Shown here piece after piece: positions 23,394 through 31,094 of a DNA stretch of 47,841 nt (position 1 is its first letter; the number at the start of each line of letters is the position of its first letter). Origin of the DNA: an uncultured Christensenella sp. (lineage in GTDB: Bacteria > Bacillota > Clostridia > Christensenellales > Borkfalkiaceae); assembly GCA_949878495.1 (NCBI GenBank), contig CATLAR010000004.1, forward strand, positions 1 through 47,841, given 5' to 3'. Below the pieces are notes generated by a model that saw only the letters and a program-made list of their open reading frames with translations, did not search any database and was not told the DNA's origin. Made by a program: the position numbers and the translations under genes.

Positions 23394-24231
23394 CGACGTT
23401 ACTTTCGGTCAGTATTATCCTACCCAATCCTTCGTGCACAGGCTTGACCCGCGGATAAAACTGCTCGCGCTCATCGCGTTCATAACGCTTTTGTTCTGTT
23501 CGGCAAACTTTTACGCTATGGCGGCTTGCGCGGTAGTCCTTTTCGCGGCGGTTATTGCGGCGCGCGTGCCCTTTAAAAGCGTTTTGCGCTCGGTAAAAGG
23601 CATACTTTTCATACTGCTTTTCACCGCCGTGCTCAACTTGTTTTTTCACGGCGGCGAAACTCTGCTTTGCGAATGGTGGATAATAAAAATTTACCTCGAA
23701 AGCATTATTTTCACGGTTTTCTTCGTGCTCAGGCTGTTTTTCCTCGTAATTGCGTCGTCGGTGCTCACACTCACGACCACGCCCGTCGCGCTGACCGACG
23801 GCATTGAAAGTCTTTTGAAGCCCCTCACTTATATTAAGTTCCCCGTTCACGAGCTTGCGCTCATAATGTCGATAGCGCTCAGGTTTATTCCCACGCTGAT
23901 AGACGAAACAAACCGCATTATTTCCGCGCAGAAAGCAAGGGGTGCGGACTTCGAAAGCGGCAATATTTTCAAACGCATTAAAGCCGTCGTTCCCATTCTC
24001 ATACCCCTTCTGATAAGCGCGTTCAGGCGCGCGGACGAGCTGGGCGACGCAATGGACGCGAGGTGTTATTCCAACGCCCGTCACCGCACCAAATACAAAA
24101 AACTTACTTTGGGCTGGCGCGATCTGGTCGCGTTTTTCGTGTTCGCCTCGCTCATAGCGGGAGTCGTGTTGCTCAATATCTACGCGCAGGCGATTTGTCC
24201 CGAAATTTTCGTTTACATTAAGATACGATGA
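23386..24231 (+). CDS. ecfT: Energy-coupling factor transporter transmembrane protein EcfT
   Basis: The 281-residue membrane protein has an N-terminal region FGQYYPTQSFVHRLDPRIKL typical of EcfT, several hydrophobic helices (starting near residues 28, 45, 66, 105, 160 and 248), and two cytoplasmic coupling helices with Ala-Arg-Gly-type motifs, here KARGAD near 185 and DAMDARCY near 222, that bind the ATPases. It overlaps the fused ATPase gene by 8 nt and truA by 4 nt (ATGA), which indicates one operon. The order ecfA-ecfT-truA is conserved in Firmicutes. Confidence 0.95.
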   Translation: MLNDVTFGQYYPTQSFVHRLDPRIKLLALIAFITLLFCSANFYAMAACAVVLFAAVIAARVPFKSVLRSVKGILFILLFTAVLNLFFHGGETLLCEWWIIKIYLESIIFTVFFVLRLFFLVIASSVLTLTTTPVALTDGIESLLKPLTYIKFPVHELALIMSIALRFIPTLIDETNRIISAQKARGADFESGNIFKRIKAVVPILIPLLISAFRRADELGDAMDARCYSNARHRTKYKKLTLGWRDLVAFFVFASLIAGVVLLNIYAQAICPEIFVYIKIR

Positions 24232-24992
24232 AAAGATACGCTTTACTCGTCGCCTACGACGGAACGGACTACGGCGGCTGGCAGATTCAGAAAAACGCCG
24301 TGTCGGTACAGCAGAGAATGGAAGAGGCCTGCGCCCGCGTTTTCGGCGCGCGTACGTGCGTCACGGCGAGCGGAAGAACGGACAGCGGCGTACACGCCGC
24401 GGGTCAGGTTTGTCATTTCGACGCGGAAACCACTATACCCGCGGAAAAAATCGCGGAGGTGCTGAATATGCATTTGCCGCCCGATATTTCCGTTCTGAAT
24501 TCGGCGGAAGCTCCCGAGGGCTTCGACGCAAACCGCAGCGCAAAGAAAAAAACTTACTGTTACAGGGTCTATCTTTCGCCCCGCAGAAACCCGCTCAAAG
24601 ACAGGTATTCCGTGTGGGTCAAAACGCCCGTGGATATATCGAAACTCAAATATATATCGGGGGCATTCGTGGGTAAACGCGATTTCAAGGCGTATTGCAA
24701 GAGCGGTTCGCAAGTCAAAACCACGGTGCGCGAAGTCTACTCGGTAAGGGTGGAAAGCGGCGAAAGCTACGGTTCGCGCGACGTTGAAATTTACGTTTGC
24801 GGCGCGGGGTTTTTGTACAATATGGTCAGAACGATTGCCGGCACGATGCTCTGCTTTGCCCAAGGCTTTTTGTCAGAGGACGAGATAGCACGTTCCTTTT
24901 CGGATCTCGACCGCGAGGCAGTGGGCAGAACGATGCCGTCGAAGGGACTCACCCTTGAAAGCGTGGAATACGGGCTTGAAAATTTCTTATAA
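24228..24992 (+). CDS. truA: tRNA pseudouridine(38-40) synthase TruA
   Basis: The 254-residue protein converts uridines 38-40 of the tRNA anticodon arm to pseudouridine. It starts with YALLVAYDGTDYGGWQIQ, has the catalytic Asp in ASGRTDSGVHA near residue 52, and ends with the usual GAGFLYNMVRTIAGTM helix followed by GLTLESVEY. The start overlaps ecfT by 4 nt. Downstream about 95 bp hold an AT-rich stretch and no clear terminator. Confidence 0.96.
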   Translation: MKRYALLVAYDGTDYGGWQIQKNAVSVQQRMEEACARVFGARTCVTASGRTDSGVHAAGQVCHFDAETTIPAEKIAEVLNMHLPPDISVLNSAEAPEGFDANRSAKKKTYCYRVYLSPRRNPLKDRYSVWVKTPVDISKLKYISGAFVGKRDFKAYCKSGSQVKTTVREVYSVRVESGESYGSRDVEIYVCGAGFLYNMVRTIAGTMLCFAQGFLSEDEIARSFSDLDREAVGRTMPSKGLTLESVEYGLENFL

Positions 24993-25087
24993 TTTTCACA
25001 CAACGTTTTTATTTTATACAACTTGCGCATATATAATCATATATAATATCGTTAAGAGAGAACAATCTGCGGGAGAATTGAAACTGT

Positions 25088-25984
25088 ATGGACTTTTTTG
25101 AATACGCGTCGATAGCGATGCAATTCGTAAATTCTGACACGGCTTACGTGCCGTACGTCGTGGGCGGGCTTTGCTTTCTGCTCGTGTTCGTGTTTCAGAC
25201 TATCGGTCTTTTCACTATTGCGCGGCGCGAAAAAATAAAGCACGGCTGGATGGCTTTCGTGCCCTTTTTGAACCTTTACTTTATCGGCGTTTGCGGCAGT
25301 AAGAACAGGGTTTTCAAGGGCGTGGACACCAAAATCTTCGCGCTTGCGGCGGCTATTCTCGAAGCGTTGCTCGTCTGCGGCTATATCGTGGACTGGACGG
25401 CGGTAACTCTCCTCGGCAACGCGGGGTGCATTTACGAAGTTGCGCAGGACGGTATTTACGGCGCTGCGGGACTCACCGAGTACCAGCTTTTCAACGTCCC
25501 TGCCGAGCTTGCCTGGGCGGCGTGGTGTTTCGAGTTTCTCGACACGTATATACTCACCGCATTCAATCTCGTTTTCCTCGCTCTGGAAGTGTTCGTTTTC
25601 TCGGCGTTTTTCCAGACTTACGCGGCAAGGCGTTATTTCCTTTTCACTCTCACGAGCGTGCTTTTCCCCGTTCAGGGCATTCTCATTTTCATAATCCGCA
25701 ATAACACGGGTATGAACTACCGCGAATTCGTGCGCAGGGAACAGGAAAGACAGTACAGAATGTATCAGCAGTACGCCCGCCAGAACCCCGACGCGGGCTT
25801 CTACGACAGAAACCCCTATTCGGGCGGTTACGACGCGCCCCGCGGCAACGGCTATAACGGCGGCAATGACGTTGGAGACGGCGCGCCCCGCGGCGGTTCT
25901 GCGGCGGACGACCCGTTTGCGGAATTCGGCGGCAATAACCGGAACGGCAATAACGGTTCGGGTGGCGACCCGTTCGATTTATAG
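25088..25984 (+). CDS. Multi-pass membrane protein with Gly/Asn-rich tail
   Basis: The 298-residue protein has about five transmembrane helices in its first 220 residues. After the first helix comes a motif KHGWMAFVPFLNLYFIG, similar to the WxxxIPxxN motif of several uncharacterised Firmicutes membrane proteins. The last 75 residues are hydrophilic and low complexity, rich in Gly, Asn, Asp and Pro, ending GGDPFDL. No enzymatic motif is visible. Upstream are two overlapping TATAAT-like boxes (25032-25037 and 25042-25047) but no clear -35, and a GGGAGA site unusually far (about 11 bases) from the ATG. A terminator follows the gene. Confidence 0.8.
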   Translation: MDFFEYASIAMQFVNSDTAYVPYVVGGLCFLLVFVFQTIGLFTIARREKIKHGWMAFVPFLNLYFIGVCGSKNRVFKGVDTKIFALAAAILEALLVCGYIVDWTAVTLLGNAGCIYEVAQDGIYGAAGLTEYQLFNVPAELAWAAWCFEFLDTYILTAFNLVFLALEVFVFSAFFQTYAARRYFLFTLTSVLFPVQGILIFIIRNNTGMNYREFVRREQERQYRMYQQYARQNPDAGFYDRNPYSGGYDAPRGNGYNGGNDVGDGAPRGGSAADDPFAEFGGNNRNGNNGSGGDPFDL

Positions 25985-25992
25985 GAAATTAA

Positions 25993-26016
25993 GGGCGCGG
26001 ATAAGCGCTCTTTTTT
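25993..26016 (+). terminator. Rho-independent terminator
   Basis: GGGCGC (25993-25998) pairs with GCGCTC (26005-26010), one G-U pair included, and is followed by six T. It ends the membrane-protein transcript before the mnmE promoter. Confidence 0.8.
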
Positions 26017-26017
26017 C

Positions 26018-26046
26018 TTGCATTTTAAAGGCGTCGGTGCTATAAT
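26018..26046 (+). promoter_or_regulatory. mnmE operon promoter
   Basis: TTGCAT (26018-26023) and TATAAT (26041-26046) are 17 bp apart. The expected leader is about 27 nt, AT-rich and without a good Shine-Dalgarno. Confidence 0.75.
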
Positions 26047-26079
26047 ATTTATAAATTATATAAGTAACGGTTATATTTT

Positions 26080-27372
26080 ATGTTCGATACGATAGCCGCC
26101 GTAGCAACCCCTTCGGGTAAAGGCGGGGTGGCGATAATAAGGCTGAGCGGCGAAAACGCGTTGCAGATAGCAAAAAGGATGTTTTCGCCCCTTAAAACTC
26201 AATATATTCCCAACCGTATGTATGCGGGCGATATTTCGGGCGAGGGTTTTACCGACTACGGTTTTATGGTCTATTTCAAAGCCCCCAAATCGTTCACGGG
26301 CGAGGACGTCGTGGAATTCCACTGCCACGGCGGCACGGAAATCACGCGCGGACTTCTGAAAAAGGCGTTTGCCCTCGGCGCGCGTTCGGCGGAACGCGGC
26401 GAGTTTACGCGCAGGGCGTTTTTAAACGGCAAACTCTCGCTTGCTTCCGCGGAGGGTATGGCGGATATGATAAACGCCGAAAGCCTTGCGCTTCTCCGCG
26501 CGGGAAATATGCTGTATAACGAGCGGCTGACTTCGGAAATTAAGAGCGTTCAGGATGATCTGAAACTCATACTCGCGCAGACCGCCGTCGAAATCGACTA
26601 TCCCGAAGAGGACGAAAGCGGCGCGGATTTGCGCGCCGTCGTTGAGAGCATTAATGCGCTCGACGGTCGGCTCGGTAAACTCGTTTCGAGCTATAAATGC
26701 GGAAAGAAGATAAAGGACGGCGTTACCGTAGCTCTCTGCGGCAAGCCGAACACGGGAAAAAGCTCGCTTTTAAACGCGCTCGTCGGCTATGAAAAAGCCA
26801 TCGTTTCGCCCGAGGCGGGCACAACGCGCGACGCGGTTGAGGGCACGCTCGAAATGGACGGCGTGAAGTATAACCTTATCGATACCGCCGGCATACGCGA
26901 GACCGCGGGCGCGGTGGAAAGCATTGGCATTACCCGCGCGAAGAACGTCGTTGCATCCGCGGACGTGGTGCTTTTCGTGACCGACGGCGGGGAGTTGAAC
27001 GAAAAAACTTCGGGTGAAGTCGTCCGAGTTTTCAATAAAACGGATATTTTAACGCCGTGCGGCGAGTACGACGTCGCCGTATCGGCAAAGACGGGCGAGG
27101 GGCTGGAAGAGCTGAAAGCGGCGATTAAACGCGCAGGCGTAGGCGACGCCGCGCTCGATAAACTTTTCGTCGTTGAGGAGCGACATTATTCGGCGCTTAT
27201 AAGGGCGGCGGAAGCGTTGCGTTCGGCGGCGGAAAACGCGGATACGCACACTCTCGATTTGATTGCGGTGGACTTGCGCGACGCGTGGGACGCGCTCGGC
27301 GAAATTACGGGCGAAACGGCTACCGAAGAGATAATTTCAACGGTTTTCGAAAAATTCTGCGTGGGAAAATAA
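26080..27372 (+). CDS. mnmE: tRNA modification GTPase MnmE
   Basis: The 430-residue protein works with MnmG to modify the wobble uridine of several tRNAs. The N-terminal domain begins DTIAAVATPSGKGGVAIIR and carries the folate-region EFHCHGG and GEFTRRAFLNGK. The G domain shows GKPNTGKSS (G1), DTAGIRET (G3) and FNKTD (G4). The C-terminus ends in FCVGK, the CxGK motif with the functional Cys. At 430 residues it is about 25 shorter than usual, with loss mainly in the C-terminal helical part. Ten bases separate it from the LysR gene. Confidence 0.96.
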   Translation: MFDTIAAVATPSGKGGVAIIRLSGENALQIAKRMFSPLKTQYIPNRMYAGDISGEGFTDYGFMVYFKAPKSFTGEDVVEFHCHGGTEITRGLLKKAFALGARSAERGEFTRRAFLNGKLSLASAEGMADMINAESLALLRAGNMLYNERLTSEIKSVQDDLKLILAQTAVEIDYPEEDESGADLRAVVESINALDGRLGKLVSSYKCGKKIKDGVTVALCGKPNTGKSSLLNALVGYEKAIVSPEAGTTRDAVEGTLEMDGVKYNLIDTAGIRETAGAVESIGITRAKNVVASADVVLFVTDGGELNEKTSGEVVRVFNKTDILTPCGEYDVAVSAKTGEGLEELKAAIKRAGVGDAALDKLFVVEERHYSALIRAAEALRSAAENADTHTLDLIAVDLRDAWDALGEITGETATEEIISTVFEKFCVGK

Positions 27373-27382
27373 AGGTGTTATT

Positions 27383-28270
27383 ATGGTTAATCTCGAATTA
27401 TACAAGGTGTTTTACACGGTTGCAAAATGCGGCAGTCTTACCAAAGCGGCGCAGGAACTTTTTATTTCCCAGCCCGCCGTGTCGCAGGCTATAAAACAAC
27501 TTGAAACCCAGCTTGGCACCCCGCTTTTTAACCGTACGCATAAGGGTATGGACTTGTCGGCTTCGGGCGGAAAACTTATTTTCAAACCCGTCGAAGAAGC
27601 GCTTAAACTTATTGAGCAAGCCGAAAACAGACTCACGGAGATGCAAATTACCGCCACGGGTCAAATAAGGATAGGCGCGACCGACTCCATTTTCGCGCAC
27701 GTTATCGCCGACAAAATCGCCGAGTACAACGAAAAATACCCTGCGGTCAGGCTGGAACTCATTTCTTCGACCTCGCCGTACACCGTCAGCCAGCTCAAAG
27801 AGGGGCGTTGCGACGTGGCGTTCGTAAATCTCCCGCTCGAGGACGACGACGTCAATTTCCACGGCACTATATGCCATTTAAACGATATTTTCGTCGCGGG
27901 CAGGAAGTATAATTTTCTCTCCGATAAATGCCTTAGCCTCAAGGATTTGCAAGAATATCCTATGCTTATGATAGAGGGCAACACCGTTTTCAGACAAACG
28001 CTTGAAAAGTATTGCGAAACGCTGGGCATTACGCTTACGCCAGACGTTGAAGTGGCGAATTGGGATTTAATGAAAAAACTCGCCGTTAAGGGTATGGGCA
28101 TAGGCTGTATACCCCGCGAGTACTGTATTGAAGAGCTTGAAAGCGGCGAGCTTATCGAAATAAAGACCCAACCCACTTTGCCCGTGCGCGGCATCGGAAT
28201 TGCGCTTTCCAAGAACGTCAACGTTTCGTTCGCGTTGAAAGAGCTTCTGGCTATGTTCAACAAGGACTGA
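27383..28270 (+). CDS. LysR-family transcriptional regulator
   Basis: The 295-residue protein has an N-terminal winged helix-turn-helix (residues 1-62) with the LysR signature LTKAAQELFISQPAVSQAIKQLE, and a periplasmic-binding-protein-like effector domain (about 90-290) with IRIGATDSIF, a family-typical first strand. The effector is unknown. LysR genes are often divergent from their targets; here it follows mnmE on the same strand (AAAGGTG site within the 10-bp gap) and is followed after 1 bp by the acyltransferase gene, so it appears to be an operon member and no divergent target is evident. Confidence 0.92.
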   Translation: MVNLELYKVFYTVAKCGSLTKAAQELFISQPAVSQAIKQLETQLGTPLFNRTHKGMDLSASGGKLIFKPVEEALKLIEQAENRLTEMQITATGQIRIGATDSIFAHVIADKIAEYNEKYPAVRLELISSTSPYTVSQLKEGRCDVAFVNLPLEDDDVNFHGTICHLNDIFVAGRKYNFLSDKCLSLKDLQEYPMLMIEGNTVFRQTLEKYCETLGITLTPDVEVANWDLMKKLAVKGMGIGCIPREYCIEELESGELIEIKTQPTLPVRGIGIALSKNVNVSFALKELLAMFNKD

Positions 28271-28271
28271 T

Positions 28272-29057
28272 ATGAAAGAGCAAAAAGTCTATTACTACTC
28301 GGACGAGTTGAACGACGATTTTGCGGGCACGCACATAAAACGCAAGAGCTTACCCGAAGATTACGTGTATCTTAACAAGGGCTTCGGCGGGTTTTTAAAG
28401 CGCGTTTTCGTTTATAGATTAATCGTTTTTCCCCTTCTGAGTTTATACAACAAACTCATAAAACGCGTTAAGTACGTTAACAAAAAGGTTTTCAAAGGCT
28501 ATAAAAAGCGCGCTTGTTTTATGTACGGCAACCATACTTCTATGATAGTCGACGCGTTCAATCCGTCCTATCTCGCGTTTCCGCGCCCCGCCGACATAAT
28601 AGTCAACCCCGACGCGACTTCCATTAAAGGTCTGGGCTGGCTTATAAAAACGCTTGGCGGACTGCCCATTCCCGAAGGCTATGCGGGAATGAAAAAGTTT
28701 AACGCCGCCGTTGCGGAGGCGGTTGAACGCAGGCATTGGATAGCCGTCTATCCCGAGGCGCATATCTGGCATTATTATACCGGAATACGCCCCTTTCCCG
28801 CAACTTCCTTCGCGTATCCCGTAAAACTCGGCACGCCCGTGTTTTCGTATACGCTGACCTACAAAAAGCGCAAGCATTCCGATTATCCGCGTTACGTGGT
28901 GTATATCGACGGACCTTTTTTCCCCGATACCGGATTGCCGCACAAGCAAGCCGTGCAAAAGCTCCGCGACGAGGTTTATGCGGCGATGTGCGCGCGTGCG
29001 CAGTTGAGCGACTGCGAATATATCAGATACGAATACAGACCCAAGGACGATAAATGA
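28272..29057 (+). CDS. PlsC-like 1-acyl-glycerol-3-phosphate acyltransferase
   Basis: The 261-residue protein belongs to the lysophospholipid acyltransferase (PlsC-like) superfamily. The first catalytic block reads YGNHTSMIVDAF, with one residue more between His and Asp (H-x5-D) than the usual H-x4-D. Downstream blocks include a glycine-rich LGWLIKTLGGLPIP and YPEAHIWH in place of the usual FPEGTRS. This clostridial subgroup probably acylates a glycerol-phosphate or related lipid, but the acceptor is not proven. It starts 1 bp after lysR without its own ribosome binding site (translational coupling) and overlaps holA by 4 nt. Confidence 0.8.
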   Translation: MKEQKVYYYSDELNDDFAGTHIKRKSLPEDYVYLNKGFGGFLKRVFVYRLIVFPLLSLYNKLIKRVKYVNKKVFKGYKKRACFMYGNHTSMIVDAFNPSYLAFPRPADIIVNPDATSIKGLGWLIKTLGGLPIPEGYAGMKKFNAAVAEAVERRHWIAVYPEAHIWHYYTGIRPFPATSFAYPVKLGTPVFSYTLTYKKRKHSDYPRYVVYIDGPFFPDTGLPHKQAVQKLRDEVYAAMCARAQLSDCEYIRYEYRPKDDK

Positions 29058-30028
29058 AATACACCGAACTCAAAAACTCAATAACTTCGGGCGCGGCGGC
29101 GGTATACCTTCTCGAGGGTGACGACGCGTATTTCAGAATGAAGGGCGAAGAACAGATAAAAGCCGCGTTTTTGCAGATGCCGGAACTGAACTATACGTCG
29201 TTCGACGGCGAAGCGTTAAAGGGCGTCGGGCTTTCCGCGCTCGTGGCGGCGGTGCGCAATTACCCGTTTATGGCTGAAAAGCGTATCGTCCGCGTGAGCG
29301 AGTTTTATCCTGCCGACGCAGAATACGAAAAATATCTGAAACCGCTTTTCGACGATTTTCCTCCGACTTCGATATTTATAATCGTAAATTCGGGCGCAAA
29401 AAAGGGCTGCGATTTAAAGCGTAGACGCGCCGTTACCTATATCGACTGTAACCGCGCAGAACCCGACACTGTTGCGAAATGGGCGTATATAACTTTAAAA
29501 CGCGCGGGGGTTACGGTTTCAACTGCCTCTTGCGAGGCGATAGCCGCTTACTGTTTAAACGATATGGCGCGCGTGTCGGTCGAGGTTGAAAAACTCATAG
29601 ACTATAAGGGCGGGGGCGAGCTTACCCGCGGTGAAATAGACGAGCTCGTTTTCAAAGACGCAGACTATAAGCTGTACGAACTTACCAACGCCGCGGCGGT
29701 TAAAAACTACACGCGGTTTTGCGCAGTCGCCGACGAGCTCGTTACAAAAAGCGGCGACGAGACCTATCTCTTGTCGGGGCTCTATAACTATTTCAAAAAC
29801 CTGCTGATAATCTTGGAATGGGACGGCAGCCCGGCGGAGCTTGCGGCAACGCTGAAAATGAAGGAATACGGCGTAAAAAAGAGCCGCGAACAAGCCGAAA
29901 ACGTAGGCGGAGAAAAGCTGAAAGCGCTCGTTGAGCGCGCCTATAAATGCGTTTCCGACGTGAAATGCGGCAAAATGACGCCGCAAAGCGCGTTACAATG
30001 CTTTGAAAACGTCATATTTTTTTCATAA
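29054..30028 (+). CDS. holA: DNA polymerase III subunit delta
   Basis: The 324-residue protein is the delta subunit of the clamp loader, which opens the beta sliding clamp. It has the family layout: an N-terminal domain starting VYLLEGDDAYF, the EKRIVRVSEF strand, then the helical lid (NDMARVSVEVEKLIDY) and C-terminal collar domain. Like other delta subunits it lacks a functional P-loop. The sequence is divergent but the length is usual. It overlaps the acyltransferase gene by 4 nt (ATGA) and ends the mnmE-led operon; about 125 bp of intergenic sequence follow. Confidence 0.9.
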   Translation: MKYTELKNSITSGAAAVYLLEGDDAYFRMKGEEQIKAAFLQMPELNYTSFDGEALKGVGLSALVAAVRNYPFMAEKRIVRVSEFYPADAEYEKYLKPLFDDFPPTSIFIIVNSGAKKGCDLKRRRAVTYIDCNRAEPDTVAKWAYITLKRAGVTVSTASCEAIAAYCLNDMARVSVEVEKLIDYKGGGELTRGEIDELVFKDADYKLYELTNAAAVKNYTRFCAVADELVTKSGDETYLLSGLYNYFKNLLIILEWDGSPAELAATLKMKEYGVKKSREQAENVGGEKLKALVERAYKCVSDVKCGKMTPQSALQCFENVIFFS

Positions 30029-30053
30029 GGGTAAATTAACCACCTTTATTTGC

Positions 30054-30082
30054 TTTATTTTTTCGTTAATTAACTATATAAT
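30054..30082 (+). promoter_or_regulatory. Probable cdaA promoter
   Basis: A TATAAT box (30077-30082) has TTTATT 17 bp upstream (30054-30059); the -35 match is weak. The expected leader runs from about 30089 and includes the palindrome at 30109-30130. Confidence 0.5.
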
Positions 30083-30108
30083 AGATAATAAGAGAGTATA
30101 TTCGGGCG

Positions 30109-30130
30109 CATTGCACGCGCGCGTGCAATG
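30109..30130 (+). promoter_or_regulatory. Perfect 22-bp palindrome in the cdaA leader
   Basis: CATTGCACGCG is followed directly by its exact reverse complement. As RNA it would form a 9-bp stem with a CGCG loop about 23 nt before the cdaA start codon and just upstream of the GAGG site; as DNA it could be a dimeric operator. Confidence 0.6.
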
Positions 30131-30153
30131 ACGGACGGTTTTGCGAGGATACG

Positions 30154-30984
30154 ATGAACAAGTGGGAAGAATTAGGTTTAAGGCTTAAAAACTTTTTTGT
30201 GACTTTCGGGGAAAACTATAACTACGTGGAATATATTTTGCAATTTATTTTGATTGCATTCGTGTTCTATACGGTTTTCAAACTTCTCAAATTCAATAAA
30301 AGCGAGAAATTTTTCGGCGTAATAATATTCCTCGTGCTGTTCAGCGGACTTACGTTCACGCTGTCCGACAATTTGCCGTCGGCGGACTTGATTATCATAA
30401 TCGCTATGATAGCGCTTTTGGTATTTACTATGTACAACACCGAGTTGAAGCGCAATATGCTCGATTCGAATATCAAGAAAAACAAACTTGAAAGCATTAC
30501 CGTTTCGGGTATAGAGCTTATAATCGAAGAAACGGTGCGCGCGGTGCAGAATATGTCCAAAAAGGACGTGGGCGCGCTGATAGTGCTTTCCAACGAGAAC
30601 CTGCCCGAAGGCATTATCGAAAGCGGCACGGTAGTCAACGCCGCGATTACTTCGCAGATGATAGAAGCCGTCTTTTATCCCAAAGCGCCCCTGCACGACG
30701 GCGCAATGATAATAGAGGGCAACAAGATTTACGCGGCGGGTTGTTTCCTGCCTCTGGCGCAGAGCGAAAACCTGCCCAAGGAAATGGGCAGCCGTCACCG
30801 CGCGGCGCTGGGCGTAACCTCGGTGGCGAGCGTTACGGCGATAGTCGTTTCCGAGGAAACAGGTATAATTTCAATAGTCAAAAACGGCGCGGTCAAGAAA
30901 AAGTATGCCGACGCGGCGGACATCAAAAACGCGCTTACCGAATATTACTGGTCGGATCTTTCGGCGGAGGGTAAACTGATATGA
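30154..30984 (+). CDS. cdaA: Diadenylate cyclase CdaA (membrane-bound)
   Basis: The 276-residue protein makes the second messenger c-di-AMP from two ATP. Three transmembrane helices fill residues about 22-100, followed by the DAC domain with the catalytic motifs DGAMII near residue 180 and GSRHRAALG near 212. A GAGG site lies five bases before the ATG. In most Firmicutes cdaA is followed by cdaR (a regulator with a membrane anchor and YbbR repeats) and glmM. Here it overlaps by 4 nt a 35-codon frame that looks like only the anchor of CdaR, and glmM is absent. Confidence 0.96.
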   Translation: MNKWEELGLRLKNFFVTFGENYNYVEYILQFILIAFVFYTVFKLLKFNKSEKFFGVIIFLVLFSGLTFTLSDNLPSADLIIIIAMIALLVFTMYNTELKRNMLDSNIKKNKLESITVSGIELIIEETVRAVQNMSKKDVGALIVLSNENLPEGIIESGTVVNAAITSQMIEAVFYPKAPLHDGAMIIEGNKIYAAGCFLPLAQSENLPKEMGSRHRAALGVTSVASVTAIVVSEETGIISIVKNGAVKKKYADAADIKNALTEYYWSDLSAEGKLI

Positions 30985-31088
30985 GAAAATTCACTAAATT
31001 CATAACGGAATTTTTCACGAAGAATATCGGCATTAAAATTCTGTCCGCGGTTATCGCGGTTTTATGCGTTATCCTTTTAAATATCTGA
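30981..31088 (+). pseudogene. CdaR (YbbR) membrane anchor only, 35 codons: truncated gene or micro-protein
   Basis: The frame opens with ATGA overlapping the cdaA stop codon. It encodes 35 residues: MRKFTKFITEFFTKNIG, then IKILSAVIAVLCVILLNI and a stop. The basic start, the KNIGIKILS motif and the following hydrophobic helix match the N-terminal anchor of CdaR proteins, which normally continue with several extracellular YbbR repeats (300 residues or more). No YbbR-like sequence follows in any frame; the next gene begins 6 bp later. It is either a remnant of a deleted cdaR or a functional single-helix micro-protein coupled to CdaA. Confidence 0.65.
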
Positions 31089-31094
31089 GGTAAT

